DNA of 64,000 bases from Bacteroidales bacterium (lineage in GTDB: Bacteria > Bacteroidota > Bacteroidia > Bacteroidales > UBA932): assembly GCA_017454265.1 (NCBI GenBank), contig JAFTDJ010000038.1, forward strand, positions 62,001 to 126,000, written 5' to 3'. Positions 1 to 8,027 of this stretch are shown here, one piece after another. How positions within the stretch are numbered: position 1 is the first letter of the stretch; each line of letters begins with the position of its first letter. Under the pieces are notes generated by a model. That model saw nothing but the letters and a program-made list of their open reading frames with translations, was not told the origin of the DNA and made no database searches. Made by a program: the position numbers and the translations under genes.

Positions 1-1484
1 TCGGCGCCGTTGAATTTCCAGATGCCATATCCTCCGGGAGCCCCGTCCTGGGAAAGGTGAAAGCCTTCGGTGAGGTGCCCGGACCACCACCAGGAAGCGC
101 AAACGGCACCAGAATTGTGCTCGGCAAACTTTTCGGTATGCCGGCGGTTGAAAATATTGTGGGTGTGGCCGCTCAGGAAGTGTACGTTGTGGCTGGACAC
201 CGCCGAAATAAATTCGGACATATTGGCCTCTCCTGTCGAATTCGCGCCGTTCAGGTAGTTGTCGTTCCATCCGGTGGCGCCTGATGGGCTGGACACCGGA
301 GCATGTGAGGTGATGAATACAGGAGTGGACTTGTCTACGTATGACAGGTCTTTGGCGAGCCATTGCATCTGCTCGGCGGTATAGTTTCGCTTGTACTGGC
401 TGCGAAGATCAGATCCGGTACCCACGTCATTGTAGTCGATATTGTCCATTACAATGAAGTGGATTTTGCCGATGTTGAAAGAATAGTACGTGGGGGCGAT
501 ATCCCGTGTGTAATGGAACGCTTTGTTGAAATCACCGACGGAATTCATGTCATTGTCGTGATTTCCCATCGTATGGAAGAAGGTGATGTTCTTGTAGTTG
601 GTGTTGACGGTGTTCAGATATTGGGGAAACTCGTAATTGTTGCTGTACCAGTAGAGGTCCCAGGTCATATCACCAAGGGTCATGACGTAAGTTTTCCCGG
701 CAACCGACTCTATGGACTCGTTGAGCGAGCGGGAGAAGGCGTTGAATTGCTTGATGTCGTCTGTGCGGTTGGCAAGGTGCATGTCGCCCAGTACGAAAAG
801 CGTGAAATTATCGTTGTTTACAGGGATCAGCTCAAAATCTTTGCGATCAACGGTGTTTACATCTCCGGACACCGCGGAGTGGAAGTGGGGGAGCACACCT
901 TGTGATGGAACTTCATACCCGCCTGGTATGACGATGAAGACATATTGCCACTTTTTCTTCGACTTGAGCTGATATATTCCTTTTTCGTCGGTTTTGGTGA
1001 ACAATTCGCCGTCCGATACCAGAACTCCGGGTACGCCTTTCCCTTCGCTGAGCACGATCCCGTAGATATTGGTCCCGGGATCGGGTTCAATCTTAAGTGA
1101 CTGAAGGATATTCAGGCTGATGGAGCCGAGATAGTAATTTAGAGAATTGCGCTTTATGTATATTTTGTACGTTCCGGATACAATCCCGTCCGTCAGGTTG
1201 AATTCAAACGACGTCCCGTCCTTGAGGGACACAATCGGGCAGACGAAGTCTGTGCTGGCAGCAGACCTCAGGACGACCTGGTCATCCTGTTTGATGTTGG
1301 TCTTGCCGCGGAGAGGGATACTTATTGATGTTCCTTCTTCAATATCCAGTTTGTCAGGAACGGAAACATTTGTGGTGACGATTTTGTCTTGATCGTCGGC
1401 ATTTTGTTTTTGAGTGTTGCAAGAATACAGCGCCAGCAGGAGAATCGCGGGCACAAGAAAGTTAATCAATCGTCCAGTGTTCAT
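1..1484 (-). CDS. Calcineurin-like phosphoesterase lipoprotein (3' end cut by window)
   Basis: The frame is open from an ATG at 1484 to the left edge (about 494 codons), so the C-terminus is missing. The N-terminus is a lipoprotein signal (hydrophobic core, then LYSC with Cys at residue 22). A beta-rich region and a carboxypeptidase-regulatory-like module follow, then a metallophosphoesterase domain with GDMH, LGDM, GNHD and SGHTH metal-binding motifs. The visible end (SWWWSG, then DGAPGGYGIWKFNG) closely matches the architecture of the phosphoesterase at 51011-52612. The family hydrolyses phosphomono- or diesters with two metal ions; the substrate is unknown. As a lipoprotein it should sit in the periplasm or on the outer membrane. 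A weak -7-like element (TATCTTTA, minus strand, 1512-1519) lies upstream. Confidence 0.88.
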   Translation of the reverse strand, partial: MNTGRLINFLVPAILLLALYSCNTQKQNADDQDKIVTTNVSVPDKLDIEEGTSISIPLRGKTNIKQDDQVVLRSAASTDFVCPIVSLKDGTSFEFNLTDGIVSGTYKIYIKRNSLNYYLGSISLNILQSLKIEPDPGTNIYGIVLSEGKGVPGVLVSDGELFTKTDEKGIYQLKSKKKWQYVFIVIPGGYEVPSQGVLPHFHSAVSGDVNTVDRKDFELIPVNNDNFTLFVLGDMHLANRTDDIKQFNAFSRSLNESIESVAGKTYVMTLGDMTWDLYWYSNNYEFPQYLNTVNTNYKNITFFHTMGNHDNDMNSVGDFNKAFHYTRDIAPTYYSFNIGKIHFIVMDNIDYNDVGTGSDLRSQYKRNYTAEQMQWLAKDLSYVDKSTPVFITSHAPVSSPSGATGWNDNYLNGANSTGEANMSEFISAVSSHNVHFLSGHTHNIFNRRHTEKFAEHNSGAVCASWWWSGHLTEGFHLSQDGAPGGYGIWKFNGA

Positions 1485-1575
1485 TATAATGCGGTCTTAG
1501 CAATTAACGTATAAAGATACAATAATATTTCGATTTCTGCTGAGATTTAATTAAATTTTTTTTTGCACTCTTGTC

Positions 1576-1607
1576 TTGCAGTTTTTATTGAATAATCCTT
1601 ATCTTTG
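1576..1607 (+). promoter_or_regulatory. Promoter of rny
   Basis: A TTG at 1576-1578 and TATCTTTG at 1600-1607 match the Bacteroidota -33/-7 pattern. The expected start of transcription leaves only about 13 nt of leader before the rny ATG at 1627. Confidence 0.6.
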
Positions 1608-1626
1608 TAGGATTAAACATTGTATT

Positions 1627-3165
1627 ATGATTTTGTACTACATACTAGCAGCATTAGTCGGTGCAGCCATCGCTATTGCCATTTACATAGCGGTCAGCCG
1701 ATCTGCCGCCAAGGGGCGTGCTGCCGCAATCATAGAAAAGGCTGAAATAGAGGGCGAGAACATCAAACAGCAGAAGATTCTGCAGGCCAAAGAAAAATTC
1801 CTTCAGCTCAAAAGTGAGCATGACCAGAAAGTCAGCCAGCGCAACAACGAACTTCGCGAGCGTGAAAACAATATAAAGACCCGTGAAAGCCAGCTCAACC
1901 AACAGGCTGCCGAGCTGAACAAGCGTCAACACGACCTGGATTCTCAGAAAGGGCAGGTTAATGCCCAGAAGGCGTTGCTGGAGAACAAGATGGAGGAGGC
2001 TGAACAGCTTCGTGCGCAGGCGAACCGCCAGCTTGAGACTATAGCGGGACTCAGTGCGCAGGATGCAAAGAACATTTTGATGGAGAATATGAAGGCGGAA
2101 GCTCGTACCGAGGCCCAGGCATATATCAATGAAACGATGGATGAGGCCAGGCTGAATGCCGCCAAGGAGGCTAAGCGTATTGTAATCAATACAATACAGC
2201 GCACCGCCACTGAGACTGCCATCGAAAATGCAGTTACCAGTTTCCCTATCGACAACGACGAAGTGAAAGGCCGAATTATCGGGCGTGAAGGACGGAATAT
2301 CCGAGCCCTGGAGGCGGCGACCGGCGTTGAAATCGTGGTTGATGATACTCCCGATGCCATCCTTATCAGCGCCTTTGATCCAGTTCGCCGTGAGGTTGCG
2401 CGCCTGTCCTTGCATCAGTTGGTCATTGACGGCCGGATTCACCCTGCCCGTATCGAAGAAGTGGTGGCAAAAGTGAGCAAGCAGTTGGAAGATGAAATCC
2501 TTGAGACAGGCAAACGTACCTGCATCGATCTCGGAATTCACGGCCTTAATATAGAACTGGTGAAGTTGATAGGAAGGATGAAGTACCGCAGTTCTTATGG
2601 CCAGAACCTGCTTCAGCACTCCAGAGAAGTTGCAAATATTTGCTCTATAATGGCCGCCGAGCTTGGCCTGAATCCAAAGCTTGCAAAGCGTGCCGGACTG
2701 CTCCACGATATCGGTAAAGTATCCGAAGAAGAACCCGAATTGCCTCATGCCCTTCTTGGCGCAAAGCTTGCCGAGCAGTATAAAGAGCGTCCCGAGGTCT
2801 GCAATTGTATCGGGGCGCATCACGAGGAAATGGAGATGACGACGATTTATGCTCCTCTGGTCCTGGTCGGTGACGCAATCTCCGGAGCCCGTCCCGGTGC
2901 ACGCCGCGAGGTGATAGAGTCGTATATCAAGCGTCTCAAGGGAATGGAGGATCTTGCTGCATCCTATCCCGGGGTGACTAAGAGCTATGCTATTCAAGCG
3001 GGTCGTGAGCTTCGCGTAATCGTCGGTGCCGATGAAGTTTCCGACGACCAGGCCGCCCGCCTCTCCACAGATATCGCCCAGCGTATCCAGGACGAGATGA
3101 CCTATCCCGGTCAGGTAAAGATTACAGTTATCCGGGAGACTCGCAGCGTCGCTATTGCAAAGTAG
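1627..3165 (+). CDS. rny: Ribonuclease Y
   Basis: A 512-aa membrane-anchored endoribonuclease that starts mRNA decay. Residues 2-24 form one transmembrane helix, followed by a long charged coiled coil to about residue 200. A KH RNA-binding domain follows ([15 protein letters not shown], near residue 215), then an HD hydrolase domain with the His-Asp pair in LLHDIGK near residue 360. The length is normal for the family. The frame extends upstream to 1576, but that part overlaps the promoter, and the membrane helix begins at the ATG at 1627, so this start is preferred. The gene stands alone and is divergent from the phosphoesterase on its left. Confidence 0.97.
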   Translation: MILYYILAALVGAAIAIAIYIAVSRSAAKGRAAAIIEKAEIEGENIKQQKILQAKEKFLQLKSEHDQKVSQRNNELRERENNIKTRESQLNQQAAELNKRQHDLDSQKGQVNAQKALLENKMEEAEQLRAQANRQLETIAGLSAQDAKNILMENMKAEARTEAQAYINETMDEARLNAAKEAKRIVINTIQRTATETAIENAVTSFPIDNDEVKGRIIGREGRNIRALEAATGVEIVVDDTPDAILISAFDPVRREVARLSLHQLVIDGRIHPARIEEVVAKVSKQLEDEILETGKRTCIDLGIHGLNIELVKLIGRMKYRSSYGQNLLQHSREVANICSIMAAELGLNPKLAKRAGLLHDIGKVSEEEPELPHALLGAKLAEQYKERPEVCNCIGAHHEEMEMTTIYAPLVLVGDAISGARPGARREVIESYIKRLKGMEDLAASYPGVTKSYAIQAGRELRVIVGADEVSDDQAARLSTDIAQRIQDEMTYPGQVKITVIRETRSVAIAK

Positions 3166-3235
3166 TTTTTACATGTAGCCGTATTTCTTAAGCTCCTGAT
3201 TTTCTGGCTTTTATAAGTTATTGAGGATGAGCTGT

Positions 3236-3823
3236 TTAAGAAAAACGGCGGATTAAAATAACCAGCTTTTCAGTAGCCGTCAGCAAAACTTTTTTCATCA
3301 GCTCCTTTTCCAGAGCTACGCAGCCGCCGGTCCAGGCCTTCGCCCCTTTGCAATGAATGAAAATCGCCGAGCCCATGGGCCAGATTCCCCTGGAATTATA
3401 GTCTGTCTCTATGCCGTAGTCGTATTCCGGTGAGAGTTCCCACATCCTCTCGCCTCCGTAGCCGGGGGAAGGCTCCGCAGAACCGGTCTGCACGATGCGG
3501 TTGTAATTCGGCCCCTGCTCATCGCAGGCGAAAGTTCCAGGCACGACATGCAGATACGGCAACGCGCAACCGGGATCTGGCAGTATACCGAAAGCACGCA
3601 GCGGCCTCAGCTCGCCGACCGGCGTTTTTGCGTCACCCTCCCGCGTTTTTCCGACGCCGTTCTTCCCGACGAAAGCACTGCCTTTGCCCCTCAGCCGCCA
3701 GCCTTTGGCTCCCTTGGTATAGTACCTGGCCAGGGCGTCGCTGCCTCCTGAATGCTCCACCAGCAACAATTGCTGCACACTTTCGTTTTTCCCGTACTTG
3801 CTCAGTTCCTTTGAATACCTCAT
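3236..3823 (-). CDS. L,D-transpeptidase-like (YkuD family) protein
   Basis: A 195-aa protein with the YkuD catalytic signature near the C-terminus: His157 in HCKGAKAW and Cys168 in TGGCVAL. The upstream KTPVGELRPLRAFG resembles the TPxGxF segment of the family. These enzymes form or edit 3-3 crosslinks in peptidoglycan, or act as L,D-carboxypeptidases. No clear signal peptide is seen at the chosen start, so export is uncertain; the family is normally periplasmic. It is the last gene of a leftward unit, 10 nt after the FecCD-like gene. Confidence 0.8.
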   Translation of the reverse strand: MRYSKELSKYGKNESVQQLLLVEHSGGSDALARYYTKGAKGWRLRGKGSAFVGKNGVGKTREGDAKTPVGELRPLRAFGILPDPGCALPYLHVVPGTFACDEQGPNYNRIVQTGSAEPSPGYGGERMWELSPEYDYGIETDYNSRGIWPMGSAIFIHCKGAKAWTGGCVALEKELMKKVLLTATEKLVILIRRFS

Positions 3824-3833
3824 CGCCTTTCGT

Positions 3834-4622
3834 TTATTTTTTGATGAACAGGATAGCCATCAGCGGAAGGGCGATGATCGCCATCGTTGCGCTGATGGGC
3901 AGATAAATGCCGAAGTTGACATACTGTACCACCAGATAGGTGATGAGCAGCAGTCCGACGCCCATTGCCGAAGAAATAAGATAGTGCTTGCGTATGTCTG
4001 TGCTCTTGCAGACTATGCGGCTGAGGTTGGGTACTCCGAGAGAAATGAATCCTATGGGGCCACATATGCTTACTGCGCTGGTAACCAGAAACATAATTGC
4101 GAGCAGGCTCACTGCCTTGTGTGGACGGCTGAGGTCGATTTCGCCGCTGAAGTGCCGGGTGAGCCGGCCGCTGTCTATCAGTGCAGCAGCAAGGCCGATG
4201 GCGAAAAGGCACAGAGAAAACACTATGTCCCAGACGGTTACGCCCTCGAGGCGAAAGTTCGCGGCACCCCAAAGATAGTACTGCTTGAGCAGGTCGCCGT
4301 TGGGAGCGTTGGTAACGACGATAGTTCCCAGCGATCCGATAAAAGTGCCGAACAGGATGCCGAAGGTAATAAGACTCTGGGTATTGACACGCAATGTTAC
4401 AAAGAAGCAAACCAACGTGCAGATGAGCGTGCAGATGAAACTGCCTACTGTAAGCGAACACCAGCCGCTCATGGTGGCCGCGGCGGCACCCAGGCAAGCT
4501 GCGCTGCCAAGTCCGAGCGAATACACGTCGCCAAGCTGGTTGCGCCACAGATATTGCATCTGTATGCCCCCGACCGGCAGGGCGATGCCGGAGATCAGTA
4601 CGTATAGCAAACTTAGCAGCAT
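3834..4622 (-). CDS. Short FecCD-like ABC transporter permease
   Basis: A 262-aa, very hydrophobic protein with the FecCD hallmark near its N-terminus (GGIQMQYLWRNQLGDVYSLGLGSAA, here split: the Q followed by RNQLGD and the LGLGSAA turn) and the conserved CGPIGFISLGVPNLSR loop near residue 190. FecCD permeases import iron-siderophore, haem or cobalamin and are usually about 330 aa. This one lacks roughly the first 60 residues, including the helix before the RLPR-type segment. No binding protein or ATPase gene lies nearby. It starts 14 nt after the FAD oxidoreductase stop. It could be a degenerate permease, or a reduced subunit working with components encoded elsewhere. Confidence 0.75.
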   Translation of the reverse strand: MLLSLLYVLISGIALPVGGIQMQYLWRNQLGDVYSLGLGSAACLGAAAATMSGWCSLTVGSFICTLICTLVCFFVTLRVNTQSLITFGILFGTFIGSLGTIVVTNAPNGDLLKQYYLWGAANFRLEGVTVWDIVFSLCLFAIGLAAALIDSGRLTRHFSGEIDLSRPHKAVSLLAIMFLVTSAVSICGPIGFISLGVPNLSRIVCKSTDIRKHYLISSAMGVGLLLITYLVVQYVNFGIYLPISATMAIIALPLMAILFIKK

Positions 4623-4636
4623 AGGCTTCTGACGAA

Positions 4637-6091
4637 CTATCCAAGATACACTTTTTGCTTAAGCAGCAGGGGTTTGAGGTCTGCGTAGTCGAGCGTGGCG
4701 GGGGAAGCTCCGGAAGACAGGCAGAGAGCGGCTGCAATACCTGCGGCCTGGCCAATGGCCATTGCCGGAGGCATCACGCGGATGGCGCCGGCAGCGGGGG
4801 AGGCGGCGCTGATGCAGCGGCCTGCAAGCAGCAGCCCTTCCACGTCCCTGGGCACCAGGCTGCGGTACGGCACTCCGTACATATTTTTTTTGATGGGCAT
4901 GTAGAGTCCGCCGGCAGGGCCTCCCATAGCGCCGTGAACATCGATGGAGTTGGCACTCAACAAGATATTGTCGTCCGGAATCACACCGTCTATGAGATCC
5001 TGCACGGGAAGCACGAAATCTCCGTGGACGTGGCGGGATTCGCGTATGCCCATAGTTGAACCCGTGCCCATCAGCGTAGCCTTTTCGCAGCCGGGCACGT
5101 ACTTGTGGAAGAAGTTCATCAGTTCCTCTACCTGGCGACGGCCTTCAATTTCAGCGGCGGTGAGATTCTCGCAGTCGGTAGAATCTACACCGTGTATGCG
5201 TGTGCAGTTGATGACCCACTGGTCTTTCTCTACGGAGCGCCAGATGTTGACAGACTTGCGTGCAAGGTCCCACTCTCCGGCGGCTTCGGCTTCCGCGACG
5301 CGCCAGTGCAGGCAGCGATAGCTCACTCCGTTCACGCGGCGGAACTCGGGCAGATGAGGCACAACGTCCGCGATGAGCCTGTCGGTATCCACGTTGTTGA
5401 TGCGGAAGAACAGGGATGCGGGCTGAACGCGCCCGCTCTCTGGATCGCCGAAGACACAGGGAGCGCCAGCGCGGAAAGCGACTGTGCCGTCGCCGGTGGC
5501 GTCTATGACCATTTTTGCACGTGCGGCCTCAAGCCCCGAAGGCGTAAGCAGCACTGCCCCCTGAATCTTGCGCCCCTTCATTATCGGTCTCACGAAGTTT
5601 GCGTGAAAGAGCACCTTCACGCCGGCCTCTGCGCATATGCGGTCGTAAACTTTTTTTAGAATCTCTGCGTCGAAAGGGGTACAGTGGTCGTGTCCCTCGT
5701 TTATCCATGCGGTGAATTCTGTCCCCTGGCGTATCTTTGACGGATGGATGGCTCCTCCTTCGGCAATCAGGCGGTCAACGATTTCTTCGAAAAGGCCGCG
5801 GATGATCATGTTCTCGCCTGCCGCGTCGTAGCATGTCATGAACGGTCCTACGAGGCCCTTGGTGCCCATGCCTCCAAGGCAGTTGCCGTTGTCGACAAGG
5901 AGCACTTTGGCTCCTTCTCGCGCGGCGGCTACGGCCGCGCATGCTCCGGCAGGTCCGCCGCCTACGACCAACAGGTCTGCCTGATAGGATTCTTTGATGT
6001 CTTCATTGGTATCGCAGGATACGAGTGTGGGAAAACTGGCTCCGGCTGCTGCAGCAAGCCCTACTGTTCCCAGAAATTTCCGTCTGTCCAT
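4637..6091 (-). CDS. Tat-exported FAD-dependent oxidoreductase (FAD_oxidored family)
   Basis: A 484-aa flavoprotein. The preferred ATG at 6091 puts a twin-arginine signal at the very N-terminus (DRRKFLG, then an Ala-rich core), followed by LVSC, which may be lipidated at Cys26. A Rossmann FAD-binding motif, VVGGGPAGACAA, starts near residue 42, and a later GRCISAASPAAGAIR segment is typical of the family. An upstream ATG at 6160 would add 23 residues but would bury the Tat signal. The substrate is unknown; relatives are often found near polysaccharide-use genes. TatA and TatC are encoded at 18.2-19.2 kb. A second member of the family is at 38177-40033. Confidence 0.88.
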   Translation of the reverse strand: MDRRKFLGTVGLAAAAGASFPTLVSCDTNEDIKESYQADLLVVGGGPAGACAAVAAAREGAKVLLVDNGNCLGGMGTKGLVGPFMTCYDAAGENMIIRGLFEEIVDRLIAEGGAIHPSKIRQGTEFTAWINEGHDHCTPFDAEILKKVYDRICAEAGVKVLFHANFVRPIMKGRKIQGAVLLTPSGLEAARAKMVIDATGDGTVAFRAGAPCVFGDPESGRVQPASLFFRINNVDTDRLIADVVPHLPEFRRVNGVSYRCLHWRVAEAEAAGEWDLARKSVNIWRSVEKDQWVINCTRIHGVDSTDCENLTAAEIEGRRQVEELMNFFHKYVPGCEKATLMGTGSTMGIRESRHVHGDFVLPVQDLIDGVIPDDNILLSANSIDVHGAMGGPAGGLYMPIKKNMYGVPYRSLVPRDVEGLLLAGRCISAASPAAGAIRVMPPAMAIGQAAGIAAALCLSSGASPATLDYADLKPLLLKQKVYLG

Positions 6092-6131
6092 TGCAGTGAT
6101 TTCTAATATTCCCTGCAATTTAGGGAAAATT

Positions 6132-6224
6132 TTAAAATTCTCCTTCGAATTCGAGATCAAGATCTTTGATTAAATTCTCGATTTCAGCATAATTTGCTAT
6201 CCAGCTTTTGATTTCCTTTGACAT
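6132..6224 (-). CDS. 30-aa ORF, possible release-factor-2-like fragment
   Basis: A short frame (MSKEIKSWIANYAEIENL, then IKDLDLEFEGEF) preceded by a good -7 element (TACCTTTG at 6252-6259). Its helical pattern of KxWIxxYxxxxxxxxDLxLxF resembles the start of the PCRF region of peptide chain release factor 2. It stops 40 nt before the FAD oxidoreductase start, so it may also act as the upstream ORF of that unit. It is too short for a firm assignment: it could be a gene remnant, a leader ORF, or a small protein. Confidence 0.35.
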   Translation of the reverse strand: MSKEIKSWIANYAEIENLIKDLDLEFEGEF

Positions 6225-6251
6225 AGCAGTGTTTCTTTTAAGTTTCTGCTG

Positions 6252-6259
6252 CAAAGGTA
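6252..6259 (-). promoter_or_regulatory. -7 element upstream of the leftward oxidoreductase unit
   Basis: TACCTTTG on the minus strand, about 27 nt before the 30-aa ORF. No TTG is found at the usual distance; that position is instead occupied by the palindrome at 6269-6287. Confidence 0.5.
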
Positions 6260-6268
6260 TGGCCCATT

Positions 6269-6287
6269 TTTGTCAACTCTTGACAAA
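6269..6287. promoter_or_regulatory. Perfect 8-bp inverted repeat, operator-like
   Basis: TTTGTCAA, CTC, TTGACAAA: a perfect palindrome with a 3-nt centre. It lies 9 nt upstream of the TACCTTTG element, over the expected -33 region. No T-run follows it, so it looks like a protein-binding site rather than a terminator. Confidence 0.5.
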
Positions 6288-6293
6288 TGCAAA

Positions 6294-7559
6294 TTATTTT
6301 ACGGAAACTTTGGGAATATCGCTCCAAAGTGTAGTGTAGTGCGGCGACTGGTGCTCGCGCGACATCCGTATCTTACCTTCTCCCTGGACGCCGAACAGTA
6401 TGGTGCCGCGACCGTAGTTGCGGTTGATGCGGTCTATGCTCTGCGAGATGCGGGCTTCCTTCAGCTCGCTCCGCTCATCTGCAAACAGAGAGCGCGTGTA
6501 GTCTTCTGCCTGAACCAGCTTTGTAATAACTACTCCGGCTTTTTTGTATGCGTATCCTGGGCGGTACAGGTTTCTGGCGGCATTAACTGCGGCAGAAACG
6601 ATGGTGCCGTGGTCTGCGCTTCCGTCTGGCAGGACGGCAATCTGCGAACCGAAGGTCTGGGGCGCGTTTTCCTTGAAGCGGTTCGTGAATGCAAAAACTG
6701 TAAGTTCCATGGCCATTGACTGTTGGGCACGCAGCTTCTCCACGGTTCCTTCCGCGAAGTTGGCCACCTGCTCACACAGCAAATTCACGTCTGTAATCTC
6801 CTTAGCGAAGCTGCGGGAAACACAGATGCTTTGCCTCGGTTCCACGACGTCTTCGAATTCAATGCAAGGGGTGCCTCTCAATTCTTTCCAAGTCCGAAGA
6901 CCAGGCAGGGCAAACTGCCTGCGAACGGCCTCTTCCGGCAGAAGCGTGTAGTCCCACGCGGTGCGAACGTTCATCGCCGCAAGCTTTTTAGCACTCCTGC
7001 GTCCTATCCCCCATACATCCTCCACGGGAAAACGTCGTAGGACTTTCTCTATATCCTGTGGCCGGTGCATGTAGCATCCGCCCCGCAGTTTCGGGTATTG
7101 TTTGCAGAGCTTGGATGCAATCTTTGCGAGCGTTTTGGTGGGGGCGATGCCTACGGAAACCGGGATGGCGGTGAGTTTGCGGCAGCTGGAGGAAATCTCT
7201 TTTGCGTAAGCATCGAAATCGTCGATACGCATTCCTCGGAGATCCAGGAAAGCCTCGTCGATAGAATACTGCTCTACCGACGGCGCGTAGCTGCGAAGCA
7301 CCTCCTGTACGCGTGCGGACATATCTCCGTAAAGCGCAAAATTGGAGCTGAATACAGCCACGCTATATTTTTCCACTATGGGTTTTATTTGAAAAAGGGG
7401 CGCTCCCATCTTGATGCCGAGAGCCTTGGCCTCGTTGCTCCTGGCTACAGCGCAGCCGTCGTTGTTGCTGAGCACAATGACAGGCCTCCCGTTGAGATCC
7501 GGGCGGAAAACGCGCTCGCAAGAAGCAAAGAAGTTATTGCAGTCTGCAAGGGCGAACAT
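6294..7559 (-). CDS. umuC: Y-family DNA polymerase, UmuC-like (Pol V catalytic subunit)
   Basis: A 421-aa translesion polymerase. It opens with DCNNFFASCERVF (metal ligand Asp6), followed by NNDGCAVARS, ALYGDMS and YSIDEAFLDL (Asp101 and Glu102 of the active site), all typical of UmuC. The length is normal. The start codon directly abuts the umuD stop codon, so the two are translationally coupled. The pair carries out error-prone synthesis past DNA lesions, normally under damage control. Confidence 0.95.
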   Translation of the reverse strand: MFALADCNNFFASCERVFRPDLNGRPVIVLSNNDGCAVARSNEAKALGIKMGAPLFQIKPIVEKYSVAVFSSNFALYGDMSARVQEVLRSYAPSVEQYSIDEAFLDLRGMRIDDFDAYAKEISSSCRKLTAIPVSVGIAPTKTLAKIASKLCKQYPKLRGGCYMHRPQDIEKVLRRFPVEDVWGIGRRSAKKLAAMNVRTAWDYTLLPEEAVRRQFALPGLRTWKELRGTPCIEFEDVVEPRQSICVSRSFAKEITDVNLLCEQVANFAEGTVEKLRAQQSMAMELTVFAFTNRFKENAPQTFGSQIAVLPDGSADHGTIVSAAVNAARNLYRPGYAYKKAGVVITKLVQAEDYTRSLFADERSELKEARISQSIDRINRNYGRGTILFGVQGEGKIRMSREHQSPHYTTLWSDIPKVSVK

Positions 7560-7979
7560 CTATGCCTTTTTAATTATGTATGTAACCACGCCCCAAATAA
7601 GGAATTCATTACCTGCGCCCACCGGAATAGGCTTGAATCGTTTATTGTGCTCGTTACACGGTACCAGCAGTGCCCCGTCGGGGTGCAATTCCACCTTCTT
7701 CACAGTATATTCGCCGTCTATGAAGCACACTGCTTTACATCCGTTGTAGGGATCTACTGCACGGTCCACTATTATAATGTCACCCTCGTCCATGTCGGCA
7801 TCTACCATGGATACACCGTCTATACGGAAAAAAAAGGTGGATGCGTTGTGGTGTACCAGCAGTTTTACGAGGTCCAGTTTCTCGCGCACGTCTTCGGCCG
7901 GAGATGGAAATCCTGCTTTGACGCTGCCGAGCAGCTCAGACACAATGGTGCCCGAAACTTCTATTTCTTGTGGTTGCAT
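7560..7979 (-). CDS. umuD: UmuD-like autoproteolytic subunit of Pol V
   Basis: A 139-aa S24 peptidase-family protein. The self-cleavage site is Ala22-Gly23 (KAGFPSPAED), the nucleophile is Ser57 (DGVSMVDA) and the general base is Lys94 (EYTVKKVEL), all at the spacing expected for UmuD. The frame extends 12 codons further upstream, but the ATG at 7979 aligns with family N-termini. Its -7 element (TATATTTG, 7983-7990) is only 3 nt before this ATG, implying leaderless mRNA, or a start slightly further in. It sits before umuC and is divergent from the NhaC-like gene. Confidence 0.92.
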   Translation of the reverse strand: MQPQEIEVSGTIVSELLGSVKAGFPSPAEDVREKLDLVKLLVHHNASTFFFRIDGVSMVDADMDEGDIIIVDRAVDPYNGCKAVCFIDGEYTVKKVELHPDGALLVPCNEHNKRFKPIPVGAGNEFLIWGVVTYIIKKA

Positions 7980-7982
7980 ATG

Positions 7983-8016
7983 CAAATATAAGAATATAAT
8001 TACTAAATTTGCCAAA
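7983..8016 (-). promoter_or_regulatory. Promoter of umuDC
   Basis: TATATTTG on the minus strand at 7983-7990, with TTTG at 8013-8016, 22 bp upstream. The TTTG lies inside the palindrome at 8010-8023. Confidence 0.5.
8004..8011 (+). promoter_or_regulatory. -7 element of the NhaC-like gene
   Basis: TAAATTTG, 16 nt before the ATG at 8028. The predicted transcription start falls inside the adjacent palindrome. Confidence 0.5.
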
Positions 8017-8023
8017 GTTGGCA
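8010..8023. promoter_or_regulatory. Operator-like palindrome between umuD and the NhaC-like gene
   Basis: TGCCAA, AG, TTGGCA: a perfect 6-bp inverted repeat. It covers the expected transcription start of the rightward gene and the -33 region of umuDC, so one bound protein could block both. A damage-response repressor site is a reasonable guess given umuDC, but this is inference. Confidence 0.45.
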
Positions 8024-8027
8024 GTGT

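Noticed and set aside
1654..2997. A 447-codon open frame on the minus strand inside rny
   Set aside because: It is a shadow of rny: the Glu/Lys/Gln/Ala-rich coding strand leaves few antisense stops. No family resemblance or promoter.
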